From the NCBI GenBank assembly GCA_027943335.1, contig BSBK01004089.1, forward strand, positions 1,322,501-1,386,500: DNA of 64,000 nt, given 5' to 3'. A model generated the notes under the pieces. The model saw only the letters and a program-made list of their open reading frames with translations, was not told the DNA's origin and ran no database searches. This document shows positions 49,260 to 61,076 of this stretch, one piece after another (position 1 is the first letter of the stretch; every line of letters starts with the position of its first letter). The position numbers were made by a program, and so were the translations under genes. Source of the stretch: Chamaecyparis obtusa. Its lineage: Eukaryota > Streptophyta > Pinopsida > Cupressales > Cupressaceae.

Positions 49260-49288
49260 TTTGGCCCTTCATGATCTTGCACATACCC
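49260..49288 (-). repeat. Right terminal inverted repeat of element D
   Basis: Ends ...gatcttgcacataccc, the reverse complement of the left end, followed by TTAA 49289-49292. Confidence 0.88.
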
Positions 49289-49292
49289 TTAA

Positions 49293-51887
49293 GTATCTTG
49301 ACATGAGTTATCCTATCTATCAACCTATTCACTTATTGCATTCACACTACCCTATTATGATCTTTCTTATCCTAAAGCCACCTTTCTTATTTCTAAGAAG
49401 CCTTCCCATAATCCCAAACCTTCAATCATAGCCTCCATTACCCCTTTATCATGATTGTGTGATCCTATACACATCCCTTGATCTTGATCCAAATGAAAAA
49501 TAAAAGAAATGAAAAAAAAATGTTAGAAAAAGTCTCTTGATATGTTCATTCCTTTGGACCATTGTCATGACACTAGGTCATTATTCCATATGCTATCCAA
49601 CACCACATCATTGGCCTATATTGAGATATTTTTTTTTCCCTAGCTTGGATAATCTTGAGGAGATGGTCCTATGGGTAACACAATTGCTTCATCGATCATT
49701 GCCTATTCATTGGTGAATCATTAGTTTGCAAATCCATATTTCATGTCCTATACCTTGCTAGACATTGGGGAAAATTCAATGTGATCTTGTTTGAGAACTA
49801 GTGATCTCTAAAAATACAAAAAAATAAAAAATCTTTAAAAAACCAAAAACATCAAAAATCTTTTAAAAAGCCAAAAATATTTTGAAAATCTTTTAAAAAT
49901 CTAAAAATTGCAAATCTTAAGTAAACACTCAAAAGTTGCATTGCCCAACAAAGCATGATCTTTGCTAAATCAAACTAGGGGCACCAATCCAAATTCAATG
50001 AGCTTTTGTAAAGAAGATACAAGTTGGCTCAAAATCATTGCATCAAAATTGAAAAATTGCTACACTTGAACATATTGATCAATATTACATTTCAAACATC
50101 CAAATACTTGATCTAACAACAACATTTAATCAAATCAGATCAAAATCTAAAAGGCTTAAACATAACTAAGGATCAAAGTGGATGAAGCTTTTTGAAATAT
50201 GGATCTATAAACAAAAGAAAAAATGTTCAAAGTGTTATTAAATTTTTGGAATCATGTCTTTTTAGCAAATCAATGAAGTCTTGGACTAGATGAGCGATGA
50301 TGAAGACATGATATTTTCTTGATTTCTTCTTGAGTGCTTGTCAGGTTGATTCATAGCAGTATGCAAATCTGTCTAATGAACTGATCATCAAAGAATCATC
50401 GAGGACATTTGTATATGAAAGGGATAAATTCTTTGTCTATTTACTTAAAATTGTTAAAATCTGAGGAAATAGGTATTCATATCATCATGGTTGAACTAGT
50501 GAGGGTTGTACCAATTTCATGTTCCAAAAGCTCGATGATGAAAATAAACTTCCAAATTCTGAATAATGATAGTTAGCTACATACATCCTAGATTAAATGC
50601 ATTTAAGGTATTTACCTTTCTTAGCTTGAAAATAGATTTGAAAAAGAAAAAAATAGAAAGGGGGTAGAGTTATCATCATCAAAAGACCAAATCAAGATAC
50701 ATCAAATGATCAAAGATATCATCAATGGTACATCATCAAATGTCCTTTAATGTATAATCAAAGTCCTAATGAACATCATCAAATTTCTATCGATATCATC
50801 AAAGTCCTGATCAACATCATCTGTCTGAAATATCCATCATCAAAAATCATGCTCAATCTGATCATCAAAGGTACATCGACATCATCAAGATACATTATCA
50901 AATGTTTGATCCATCAAATGATTCATGCTCCATCAAGGAAATCATCAATAATCAATCATGTTGATCAACTAGTTCCAACCTAATTCTATTCATCACCTTC
51001 TCTTCTATCAATCCCTATTTTGCATCATGAGAACATCTAATCAACTCCATATCATCAAAACATCTAATCATGTCATATCAAATATCAATCAGTCAAATCA
51101 TCCAAGTGATCATCTAATGTTAATCAAGTTATCCTATCATCCATTTGCTCATCTTGAGCACATCAAATCTCCTAACTCTATATCGTGAGGAAGGAAAATC
51201 ATTGTTTTGTCTCTCTAGACCTTGAGAGAAAAATATCAACCCATCAACTTATCCTATTAGATTGACATGAACATAAACCGAGTGATTATGACTGACATCA
51301 AATGATACCAAACCATCATCAACTTATCTGGAGCATCAACATCTCATTAATCAAATCTTGTCTCATCAAATTCTCTCATGATCAGGGCATTTCCAAATTT
51401 CAATATCGGGAAACAAATAAAAAATTTCCTATTCTCAACCAAATCATCCAAAATCATTTCAATTCATTTCCTGAGGGGGCATGCAATCATATCATAATCA
51501 ACATCAGCAACATCATCAGTGATAATCGAGAGACTGATCATCAAATCAAAGTGAAAGCTTTTGTTAGAAATTTTTTCCTACATCAATTGAATGGGGCATC
51601 GCATCAAAATTAATCCTCAAATCAAGTATCGCATCAGAATCAAACATCAAGGATTCATCATTAGATCAATCATCAGAATGACCATCAGAATCAGACATCA
51701 TATCAGAATGATCATCAGAACTGCATCAAGGGTATTAAATCAATTGAAATCTACATCAATCTCATATCAAATATCAGAATCAACCATCAAAAGACATCAA
51801 ACGAACATCAAAGATCAACTATCAATGAATCAGGACCTATCATCAAGCAAGATCATAGTATTCTTTGAATCAACATGCTTCACACAT
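49293..51887 (+). other. Element B 3' noncoding region with CATCAA-rich tract
   Basis: B resumes after D. 49800-49930 is A-rich with repeated aaaaatctttt. From about 50690 to 51890 the sequence is dense in atcatcaaa/catcaa motifs, dozens of irregular copies. Short plus-strand ORFs here are Ile/His/Ser/Gln-rich by-products. No polymerase-type coding was found. Confidence 0.6.
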
Positions 51888-51906
51888 CAACTCAAAGAGG
51901 GGCATT
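51888..51906 (+). other. Polypurine tract of element B
   Basis: caactcaaagaggggcatt directly precedes TGTAATCACC of the 3' LTR. Confidence 0.8.
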
Positions 51907-52788
51907 TGTAATCACCTGAAAATGGATGAAGATAATTAAATAATAAATCAAGTCAAATCAAAGAAAATTAAGGATAGGATCAAATCAATTGAATCACAAT
52001 ACATAATTAGCCAATCAAAATTAAAATCAAGTCTTAATTCGAGATAAATCAAAATTGAGAGTGTTTTAATCAAATGCAATCAAATCAAAGTACAATTAAA
52101 TCAAATAATTGTATAGTCTTGGATTAAATCAAATTCAACCCATTCAAGGGGTGCATGGATAAAATAAATCAATTAAATCAATTAATAAATCTTAAATTCC
52201 CTCAACAACCCAAAAAGGGAGGAAATTCAATCAACCAATAAGATTTGAGAGAAGGCATTCACATGGATCAAGCCAAATTCAATCTCAATCACTCAAAGTG
52301 AAAGAGAATCTTGTCCATTGATCTTGTCTACTTGTCCCAAGCTTTGAGGACACAAACTTTGCATTGTTTTTGAAGGGTGGAGCCAAAGACTCAACCAAGG
52401 CTTAATCATGATCAACTACACTACATCCCCTACCATTGGGAAAATCTATAAAAGGAAGACCTAAATTCATCATAATTATCAACCACACATCTGAGAATTG
52501 CATTGAACCTCTTGCAATTTGAGCTTAGAAAGGAAATCTAGACTTAATTTAGCTTTCAAATTAGAATTGAACAATTAGCTTTAGCTTTAATAATTTATCT
52601 TTCTCATTCTAGGACTCTCATTAATGGAAGCTTGTTGAGAGCTTTGCATTAACATTCTTAGTTAGAGAACCATAGGATGCTTAATTGTCAATTTCTAGCT
52701 TAGATAGATTGCATAATTGTGGTTTATTTAGTTTCTATTTCATTTATTGTCAATACTAATCCTATGAAGATACTATTTCTTGTATATA
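51907..52788 (+). repeat. 3' LTR of element B
   Basis: 882 bp, TGTAATCACC to CTTGTATATA; the terminal CA of the 5' LTR is TA here. It carries the uninterrupted version of the site where C inserted. The duplicate gatag follows at 52789-52793. Confidence 0.95.
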
Positions 52789-52793
52789 GATAG

Positions 52794-54017
52794 TCTTCCT
52801 ATTAGTGTTTCTTTACTTAACATATACTTAAGTGGATCTATCTTAGCAACTAGCTTCACCTTGTGTGCCAACATGTAGTGTTTGAGCTTCTAAGATGAAA
52901 ATACTACTGCTAGGGATACTTTTTCAATCATGGAATAATTCAACTCATAGGTGATCAAAGTCCTACTGATGTAGTATATATCTCTTTCCTTCTTAGCTTC
53001 ATCCTCTTATGCTAGCAATACTCCTAATGATGTATCCGTCACTGATATGTATAACAAAAATGGTTTCCCATATATTGGAGCCATTAAGATTGGAGGATTC
53101 ATCAAATATTCCTCAAGACTTGTGCAAAATTTGTTTCAAATTTCTCTTCCCATGTGAATGTAGCTCCTTTGCACATTAGCTTTGTGAAAGGTTGTGCCTT
53201 ATCTGCTAACTAGGATATAAACCTCCTTATAGATTGCAACTTGCCTTGAAACATCCTCATCTAAATCATGTTCCTAGGTGGTTGCATTTCAAGAATTGCC
53301 TTTACCTTTGCTGGATCAACTTCAATTCCTTTTGTAGAGACTATGAATCCTAGTAACTTTCCTAATGATACTCCAAATGCACACTTTTTGGGGGTTAAGT
53401 CTTAATTGAAATTGTTCCATTCTATCAAAGATTTTTCTTATATCTTCTAGATGTATTGCTCTTACCTTTGATTTTTCTAATGTATCAACCACATTGTCTT
53501 CCATGTTTCTATGCATCATGTCATAGAATATTGTAGTCATTTCTCTTTGATAGGTTCTGTCTGCATTCTTGAGACAAAATGACATTACATTCCAACAATA
53601 TGTTCCCCACATGCATGTGGATGTGGTCTTTTCTTGGTCTTCAGGAGCAATCTTAATTTGGTTATATCTTGAAAATCCATCCATCAATGAATAAATCTCA
53701 TATCCTGCTGTAAGATCTATAATCATGTCTATGTTTGGAAGCTACGGAAAGTCATCCTTTGGGAAAGCTTTGTTTAAGTCTCTAAAGTTCGTACAAACTC
53801 TTATGGATTTATCTACTTTGGAAACATGAACTATGTTTGATATCCATTCCGCATAGTCAATGACTCTTATGAATCCAACCTTTAATAATTCTTCTAGTTC
53901 TACTTTGACTAGCAATGCCACATGTGGATTCATTTTTCTTAATTTTTTCTTAACAGGTTTCACATCAGGAGAGATAGATAAATGGTGCATTATCAAGTCT
54001 ATATCTAGTGTAGACAT
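52794..54017 (-). pseudogene. Element A reverse transcriptase and first RNase H part
   Basis: On the minus strand, MNPHVALLVKVELEELLKVGF, RVCTNFRDLNKAFPKDDFP, FSRYNQIKIAPEDQEKT, CWNVMSF and RLNPQKVC are the finger-palm blocks of a Ty3/Gypsy RT. The active-site YVDD is NVVD here, so the first catalytic Asp of that pair is lost. Downstream, decayed sequence with several stops leads to KVKLVAKIDPLKYM and ends in codons for IGRL at 52794. Reading resumes at 9558 with KWVLVLSEF after removal of element B. RT of this kind copies element RNA into DNA in particles; this copy is inactive. Confidence 0.88.
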
Positions 54018-55974
54018 ATCTAAATAAGACCAAGAAAAAATGATCTTCTTTTCTTTAAAGAAACTGGTAAATTGGAGCTTTTCTTCTTCAGTCAGTGACT
54101 AAGAAATGTGAACTAGTTGCAGAGTTCCCATATTGATGGGTTGTGTTGGCTGGATAAGTACTGAAGACCTTTCTTGAAAATGATCTAGAAGGATATCAAG
54201 AATCTCATCCTTTTGCACCTCTAGGAGGTTTTCACCATCAGATACGCCTTTTCTTTTTTCTCTTTTTGAATCTGATACTGCCACAACATGGTTTTCACCA
54301 TCAGATTTATTGTTCTTTTTGTTTTTTATTTTTAGACCAAGAAACTTGATATCCCCCTCAGTCATGTTTTTTCTCCTTACACTAGTGGAAGAGGTAAAAG
54401 GTTCACAAGCATTTAGCTAATAGACTAAAGTATAGTCATTGTCAAAATATAATAGGCTTGTGGATATAAGCTCAGTCGAGTCTATCAGCTCGGGATGCAT
54501 TAAGGATAAAGATTCATTGGGTTCAAGAGACAACACCACATTATTATCAATGTCATTAACTTGTAAGATGTTTTCTATCATATTTTCTTCTTCAGAGATG
54601 TTAAGATTATTTAGAGTCATTATCAATATTATTAGAGTTTATGTTAATGTTATGTAAGTCTAACTCTAGTGACCTAGCATTAGAACTCTCTCCTTCTTCA
54701 ATTAAAACTTTGGGAGCATATTTATGTACCACCTATACATCTATGTCCATCATAGAATCAAAAATTATATCCCATTCATATTCATGTGAGTCAACCTGAC
54801 TATCATCTGAGACTCCCATGAAGTGGGCAATAGTCATTGGTACTTCAACTTCCTCATCAACATTGTTATCTTCTTCTTGTAAAGGTGTTTGTGAAGATGT
54901 CATGTTTGGTTCTTCATCAAAGTGAGGTGTGTCAATAATAGGAGTGGTAGTAACCAACTTCCCCCTGTTAGGATGTCTTTGTTGTAGTTCTTCTTCAGGT
55001 TCTTCTTCTTGTTCTTCCTCCAATTCTTCTTCAAGTCTAAGATTGGTGCCAAGTTTTGACAGTGGATCTCCTTGTAAGAGTAGTAACCTTTCATAAGAAA
55101 TAGGTTGTCCTTCTACTTCTTCTTCATTATCTGAGTCTCCTGACTTGTCAAACACTGGACCATCTTCCGCTATGGGATGAGATTTTGTTTCCTTGAAGCC
55201 TACTCTAGTTTTCTCCCTAGGGTTTTTGAAATCCATATGTATTGGTTCCATGAGTCCCTATTTGGTTTGACCCAATGGTCCCTTGCCTTTCTAGCCCATT
55301 TGTTTCATGATATCATAGCCTTTTCCATATTTTTTAGTGGCTATTTATACATTCTTATTCATTCTCTTTGTATAGCCATTGCAAAATAACTTTCTCTTCA
55401 TTTTCTTCTTCAAGGGACACCTTTTCTTTCACCATCGCTGTTCCTTTGTGAATTGTTAAAGTATTACCTTTTGAAGGTGTAAATGTAGATGAAGGTCATC
55501 CTTGAGATTGAGGAGATATTGGGAGATTTGTCAGGGACATTGAAGAATCTATCTTGTATTCACCCATTCCTGTTTCTTGAATGTTGAATTTCTTGGCAAG
55601 GCTTCATAGGACCATTTCTATGGAGGTTTCTACTTTGTTAGAACTTTCCTTGTGTGGGATCATGCTATCTTTCTATTTGAGACTGTTACAAGGACATGTT
55701 GTGTCAGCCAGAATAGTCACCTCCACTCCATTGTGAAGAAATTTTATGCATTGGTGGTAGGTAGAAGGTACAACTTGCATTGAATGAATCAACGACCTTC
55801 TAAGAAGAATGTTGTAAGCAAGGGCAAGTCAAGAACTTGGCATATCACATCTCTTTCCACTGGTCCCATTCTAATAAGTAAGATAACCAATCCTTTGGAG
55901 GATCTCTCATCTTCATCATAAGCTTTGATGGTTATCTTTCTTCTTGGATCAAATGCGTGTTCAAAAAACCCTAA
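54018..55974 (-). pseudogene. Element A linker between protease and RT, acidic
   Basis: Several open pieces on the minus strand (55251-54733, 54626-54417, 54365-54099) encode acidic, Ser/Glu/Asp-rich sequence with a Glu run (EEELEEEQEEEPEEEL near 55020) and Lys-rich parts. In elements of this type such a segment lies between protease and RT. It has no catalytic motif and is broken by stops and frame changes. Confidence 0.6.
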
Positions 55975-56259
55975 TTATTTCACCAGATTGTATGTACATA
56001 TGTTCAAACTAGCGCCTCCATATATCAAGACATGCTTGACATGGTGTTTATGAATGAGGACTTCTAGATGCAAAGGTTGGTTATGTGGTTGGTTTAATGA
56101 CTTATCATCTTCCTCAGAGAAATACAAGTAATGCAAGGAATTCAGGTGACCAACCATAGTTTGGAATTTGTCCACATCCAAGTCTTTAGGCACATTGGTA
56201 TTAAACAAGGCTTGATCAAGGATCTCTTGATGGATCAGAGAGATTTTTAATAGCTCCAA
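55975..56259 (-). pseudogene. Element A protease
   Basis: The minus strand encodes QPLHLEVLIHKHHVKHVLI followed by YGGASLNICTYN, matching the region around the D-G-G/A active site of Gypsy-type retropepsins. The catalytic Asp is replaced by Tyr (YGGA where DGGA is expected), a single-base change. The protease would have cut the polyprotein. It follows gag directly and precedes the acidic linker. Confidence 0.75.
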
Positions 56260-56268
56260 AATAGAAAT

Positions 56269-57364
56269 TTAGGCTGGCGTACACTGCAATTTGTCTACTA
56301 GATTGAATTTTGGAGGCATTGCCAATTGTTTAGGAACTATTGTTGTAACTGGTGGGTTTGATGTTAAAGCCCCTTTTAGAGTGAGCTTAGCTTGATTTCT
56401 TGTCACAATATTAGAGGATTCAATTTTATTTTGTGCTCCTTTAAGAGTAATCACATGGATGGACTGTTTGCAAGGTTCCACCATATGAATCATGTTGTCA
56501 TTATCAGTATAGGTATAATTGATTTTATTACTCTCAGAGGATTCACCTTTTTCATAATTTGGTGGTGGAGTTTGGAATGATTTATGATCATTATTGGTGT
56601 GATAACCATCAAATTTAACCTTTCCTTCTTTAATTAAGTCCTGAATGACATGTCTCAATTTCATGTATTTATTAGTTTTGTGTCCTTTATTGTGATACAA
56701 ATCATAATTTTCATTATCATTCCACCACCTTGGCTTTACTTCTGGTTCCCAAGGTTTGGAATCAGGGATTGTGATAATTTTGTTATCCACAAGTGACTTT
56801 AAGACCACTTCTAGTGTGTCTCCCAAAGGTGTAAATGTCCTCTTGGGTCTTGATAACCAAGGCTCTTTCTGAGTATTAGGTTTGTTAAAATTTTTATTAG
56901 CCATTGGCATCATTGTCATATTCGAGCTCTTGTTCTCTTGGAGACTTGACGTAAGATTGAACACTTTTAGTTTTGGTTTTGTATTAGGAGTATCCACAAG
57001 TCCATCGTTAACCACATTCTTGTTCTCCTTTCCATACTTGTACTTATCTTTATTGGGATAGTACTTTTCTTTGTTCTCTTTATTGATAGTAATTTATCCC
57101 TTTTTAATTAAGACTTCCTCGATCTTAATAGCACTATCTATCATTTTATCAAAGCTTGGTGGACCTTGTAGTTATATAGGAAAATTCATTTCAGGTACCA
57201 AGTTATTGATAAAGATGTCCATCTTCTCATTTTTAAGGTATTTTTCAAGTGTATCTTGCGAATATCTTCCTCCATCATTGTAGGAATGTCAAGAATGATT
57301 CTCCACTTTTCTATTTTGTATTGCATAAATCCAACATAGTCAGTATGTGTTGGATATTGTATGA
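56269..57364 (-). pseudogene. Element A gag, C-terminal part
   Basis: The frame resumes after element E with SYNIQH and MLDLCNTK, then stops and frame changes, then a 249-codon open piece (57015-56269). That piece contains EPEVKPRWWNDNENYDLYHN and GHKTNKYMKLRHVIQDLI, a degenerate form of the Cys/His segment of Gypsy gag (Cys residues replaced). The rest is Lys/Asn/Thr-rich. It would have formed the particle and bound RNA. Confidence 0.8.
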
Positions 57365-57369
57365 GTATT
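57365..57369. repeat. Left target-site duplication of element E (gtatt)
   Basis: gtatt at 57365-57369 recurs at 61072-61076, flanking E. Confidence 0.85.
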
Positions 57370-58185
57370 TGATGCAGGGTAGGGAAGGAGGATCCAATAA
57401 TGGATAGTCCAAACCTACACCAGCAACTATAACAATGACAATCATAGTGGAATACCATAATATAATGCTTCAAATAGAATTTCATTCAACATGCCTAGTT
57501 GTGAGGCCTTCCAGGTTTTGACCTTATACAATGAAATTACAAAAGTATTTCAAAAATCTCCTAGATAGTCCAGCTTTGAAACACATCGACAACTGATGGA
57601 AACACTAAGGCAGATCTAAATTTGAGCTCACAAACCTCCAAGAAATCTCCTTGTCTCCAACCATGAAAACCACTAGCTCTTCTATTACAATATCAGATAA
57701 ACAATCTGATCTTCAAGATCTCATAGGATCTAGTTATCCTCCTCCCTTCTCCTCTACACTATTCCACTACCCTTACATCAACCCAAGCTCCTGATATATA
57801 ACCAGCTAAGCCACAAGTCGGCCAGTCAAGCATTTATTACATTATAGGTCCAACCTAGGGAGAGAAACCAAAACTAAAGAAAGAAATAACAAAACATGAT
57901 GTGAAGATACATTTAGGTCCACACATGATCCAAGAACATATCCCAAACTTCACAAGATCCAATTTCCTCATAAGGAACCACGCAAGGTGAAACACTCCAC
58001 GTTTCATGTGAAACTGGCAAAAAATTGATAACCAAGGAAAATGAAGATAACTCCCAGATCCAAATGAATTAGGACGTGTGCTCTTATGATAGTCCTCAAG
58101 AATAGGTCTACAATAGATAGGTACAGGAACATGAAATGTTTTTGATGATGGAAGATTTCTCAAGACCCAAGATGCTCCTACATCA
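57370..58185 (-). repeat. 3' LTR of element E
   Basis: Plus-strand start TGATGCAGGG, end CTACATCA. It matches 60197-61071 apart from substitutions and the ~60-bp block. ORFs inside it recur in the partner. Confidence 0.88.
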
Positions 58186-58317
58186 GACACCTCAGGTAAA
58201 TAAAAATTTCTCATGAACATCTTAAGGGAATCAGGATAGGTATACCATATCTTTTCTTAACCCATATCTCCTCTTGTCCTTCATTCCATGCTATCCTCAC
58301 TTTATCTATTGTCACAC

Positions 58318-60114
58318 TCAACAAATTATCTTGCCCTGAAACTGATTCTGACCATCTTTTCCACTATCAATTACACCATCACTTTGGTGAATCACATATC
58401 TTCCCAACTTACTAATCAACTTGACACCATCTACATCTCTCTGTGTCACTAATATCATCATTTTCTGCACTATCTTTGTCAAAAAGACCATTTGCCTCTT
58501 AATCTCTATAAATTCCTTAGTTGTATCATTCTCTTTTCTTTTCAAACTCGGCTCCCTTTCATCCATAGGAATAGGTTCATCAACTCTCTACTCCTGATGT
58601 TTTTCACTGTCACACGGACAACACCTAATAACTCCACATCCCCTAGTCTCTGCTTCCTACAAAGGTAACAACTTATGCTTGAATCCACCATGCATTACCA
58701 CATATGTATTTGCATGACCATCAAACATAACATGCTTATCAAATTGCCAAGGTCTCCCAAGAAATATATGACAAACATCCATAGGCAATAAATCACACAA
58801 TATTTCATCATGATAAGATCCAATCTAAAAATTAACTAAGCATTTCTCTTTAATCCTAACCTTAGACACATCTTGTATCCAACTAATCTGATAAGGATTA
58901 GGGTGTTTCTTCCTTTCCAAATTTAATTTACTAACCATTTCTTCTAAAAAAAAGTTTTTAGAACTACCACCATCAACTATAACATTACATACCTTATTCT
59001 TGCACTTACATCTGGTTCTGAACAAATTTCTTCTTTGCACCGATTCCTTAACACATGTAGCCAACCTCCTAGTGATAAGAAATTCACCTTTTTCTGTGAC
59101 ATTCTCTATGTCTTCTTCGACAATTAGTGCAACTCTTTTTATAGGACATTGAAAACTTCTATGAACCTTTTCACCACACTAAAAATAAGTACATGTGAAC
59201 TCATTTTTCCATCTCCCTCTTTGTCCATTATTGTAGTCTTTAGCAACTTGACCACTGCTAGATCCTTCATTAGTCTTCTTAGGATTCTCTATCACATTAC
59301 CTCTAGCAATTGTTTCACCAATCTTACCACCTCGGTTCCTATTATTTTGTCTTCCATCAAACCTCTTGTTCAACTTCTCCTTAATCTTCAATGCCATCTG
59401 ATAAGCATCTCCTATAGTTTTCATCTGAACAGTAACTCTTCTTGAATACTAGGTCTCAAGCCATAAACATACCTAGCAACCTTCTCTTTATCAGCTTCAG
59501 AATGACTAGTCCTAATTAGGATTCTATAAAACTCCTCAATATACTACTACACTGAATTGTTGGTCTACTTCAAGGCTTGCATCTTCTTAAACATCTCTAA
59601 CTCATAATCTACTGGGATGAATTTATTTTTCAACTTGTCAACCATTTGGTTCCATCTAGTGATCTTTTGTTTTCCCCTCCTACTTCTTTCTAATTGAATT
59701 TATCTCCACCAAATATTTGCATGACCCTTTAGCTCAGTCTTTTCAAATTGAACTCTATCAGGATCTTCTATTTCTTCATACTCAAAATATTCATCTATCT
59801 CATTAATCCAATCAATCAACTCTTCTAGCCCAAGGCCTCCAGAAAATGTAGAAACTTCAATCTTAGGTCTTTTCCCAATTTTAGACATAGCCTTTAGGAT
59901 TCTAGTTTCTTCTAGATCCCTGGCTTCTTCTATAGCTTCTTCAAAATGATCTTCTTCCTCAGACTCATCTTCACTATCTTCTTTCGATGTATTCTTCTTT
60001 CTCAATTCCTCTTGTCGATCTTGCACTTGTTTCTACAAAGCCCTAAAATCATCAAGATTGAATTCCCTAGTAGGTTGTTCCTCTGAGATCTCATGAGTTC
60101 TCCTTGGAGGCATA
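58318..60114 (-). pseudogene. Element E gag-protease
   Basis: On the minus strand the frame opens at ATG 60114 (MPPRRTHEIS), has an early stop, then an acidic segment and a gag core (FSGGLGLEELIDWINEIDEYF, ELKGHANIWW). It continues through stops to a zinc knuckle with its first Cys changed to Tyr and a stop inside (CGEKVHRSFQC, about 59180). Next is a Gypsy protease: NVIVDGGSSKNFFLEEM with an intact D-G-G, YQISWIQD, CDLLPMDVCHIFLGRPWQFD and KHKLLPL. After that comes a Lys/Glu-rich tail (SLKRKENDTTKEFIEIKRQM) to 58318. The direct jump from protease to tail shows that polymerase genes are absent rather than decayed. Confidence 0.85.
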
Positions 60115-60182
60115 TTCAATCCAAGGTCTTGGTGTAAAATGCCTCACCTTTAGTGATCTATCCACACACTTAGAATCTTCAA

Positions 60183-60194
60183 GCTCTGATACCA
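60183..60194 (-). other. Primer-binding site of element E
   Basis: On the minus strand tggtatcagagc follows the 5' LTR by two bases, the initiator-Met tRNA type also used by element C. Confidence 0.9.
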
Positions 60195-60196
60195 TT

Positions 60197-61071
60197 TGAT
60201 GCATGGCAAGGATGGAGGATCCAATAATGGATAGTCCAAACCTACACCAACAACTATAACAACAACAATCACAACAGAATACCAAAATATAATGCTTCAA
60301 ATAGAATTTCATTCAACATGCCCAGTTGTGAGGCCTTCCAGGTTTTGACCTTATACAATGAAATTAAAAAAGTATTTCAAAAATCTCCTAGCTAGTCCAT
60401 ATCTGAAACACATCAGCAACTGATGGAAACACTAAGGCAGATCTAAACTTGAGCTTGCTAACCTCCAAGCAATCTCCTTGTCTCCAAGCATGCAAACCAC
60501 TAGCTCTGCTATTACAATATCAAATAAATAATTTGATCTTCAAGATCTCGTAGGATCCAATTATCCTCCTCCCTTCTCCTCTATGCTATTCCACTACCCT
60601 TACCTCAACCCAAGCTCCCAATATATAACCAACTAAGCCACAAGTTGGCTAGTTAGGCATTTATTACATTATAGGTCCAACCTAGGGAGAGAAACCAAAA
60701 CTAAAGAAAGAAATAACAAAATAAGATGCACATATACATTTAGGTCCACACATGATCCAAGAACATATCTATAACTTTGCAAGATCCAATTTCCTCATAA
60801 GGAACCACGCAAGGTGAAAGACTCCATGTGTCATGCGAAATTGGTGGAAAATTGATATCCGAGGAAAATGAAGATAACTCCTATATCCAAATGAATTAGG
60901 ACGTGCGCTCTTAGGATAGTGCTCAAGAATAGGTCCACAATACAACATTAACTTCACAAAGCAAGAAACCAACAACAACAATGGCTACAAAACAAACAAC
61001 AGATAGGTACAGGAATAGGAAATGTTTTTGGCAATGCAAGATTTCTCAAGACCCAAGATGGTCCTGCATTA
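60197..61071 (-). repeat. 5' LTR of element E
   Basis: Plus-strand TGATGCATGG to CCTGCATTA; followed by duplicate gtatt 61072-61076. Confidence 0.88.
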
Positions 61072-61076
61072 GTATT

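Larger units (their letters stand above)
24975..49288. mobile_element. Element D: 24.3-kb DNA transposon with TTAA target site
   Basis: Terminal inverted repeats of 29 bp (24975-25003 and 49260-49288) differ at one position and begin GGGTATGTGCAAG; both ends are flanked by TTAA. Inside are a transposase-like pseudogene on the plus strand (36148-38957) and a multi-exon gene on the minus strand (46633-48812), so transcription runs inward from both ends. Two large blocks look added: 25.9-35.9 kb (A/T arrays, captured BZR1-domain fragments, 160-bp satellite) and 39436-46263 (358-bp repeats plus unknown DNA, between 30-bp direct repeats). Without these, D would be about 7-8 kb, an ordinary size for an autonomous DNA transposon. 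TTAA targets are known for piggyBac and some other superfamilies; the transposase does not look like piggyBac to me. Confidence 0.75.
9564..52788 (+). mobile_element. Element B: non-autonomous Gypsy-like LTR element, interrupted by C and D
   Basis: B has a 5' LTR (9564-9970 plus 17678-18152) and a 3' LTR (51907-52788), each 882 bp once element C is removed. A primer-binding site follows the first LTR, a purine tract (aaagagggg) precedes the second, and gatag duplicates flank it. Without C (9971-17677) and D (24975-49292) the element would be about 11.2 kb. Its internal region encodes a gag-like protein with a Cys/His motif and a Pro/Ser/Lys-rich second region, but no reverse transcriptase, RNase H or integrase was seen, so it would need enzymes from another element. 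Hand comparison of the LTRs gives very roughly 3-4% difference. Confidence 0.88.
57370..61071 (-). mobile_element. Element E: gag-protease-only Gypsy element inside A's gag
   Basis: 3702 bp on the minus strand, LTRs 60197-61071 (5', 875 bp) and 57370-58185 (3', 816 bp), with gtatt duplicates. The LTR ends are TGATGCA...TGCATCA, one end changed to TGCATTA. A primer-binding site follows the 5' LTR. The internal 2 kb codes for gag and protease and then a short unknown tail; no RT, RNase H or integrase fits in the space. It is therefore a non-autonomous element. The LTRs differ in length mainly by an ~60-bp block at 60940-61000. Element A's gag frame continues across the insertion point when E and one gtatt are removed. 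Confidence 0.88.

Noticed and set aside
24975..49288. Calling element D piggyBac because of TTAA
   Set aside because: TTAA is shared by more than one superfamily, and the motifs around the acidic residues do not look like piggyBac; the family is left open.
50750..51911. Ile/His/Ser-rich ORFs near B's 3' LTR
   Set aside because: They are translations of the CATCAA-rich tract.
9564..52788. Element B as an autonomous Gypsy element with decayed pol
   Set aside because: The RT and RNase H pieces near 9.5 and 53 kb are on the opposite strand, outside B's LTRs, and join to each other as part of element A.
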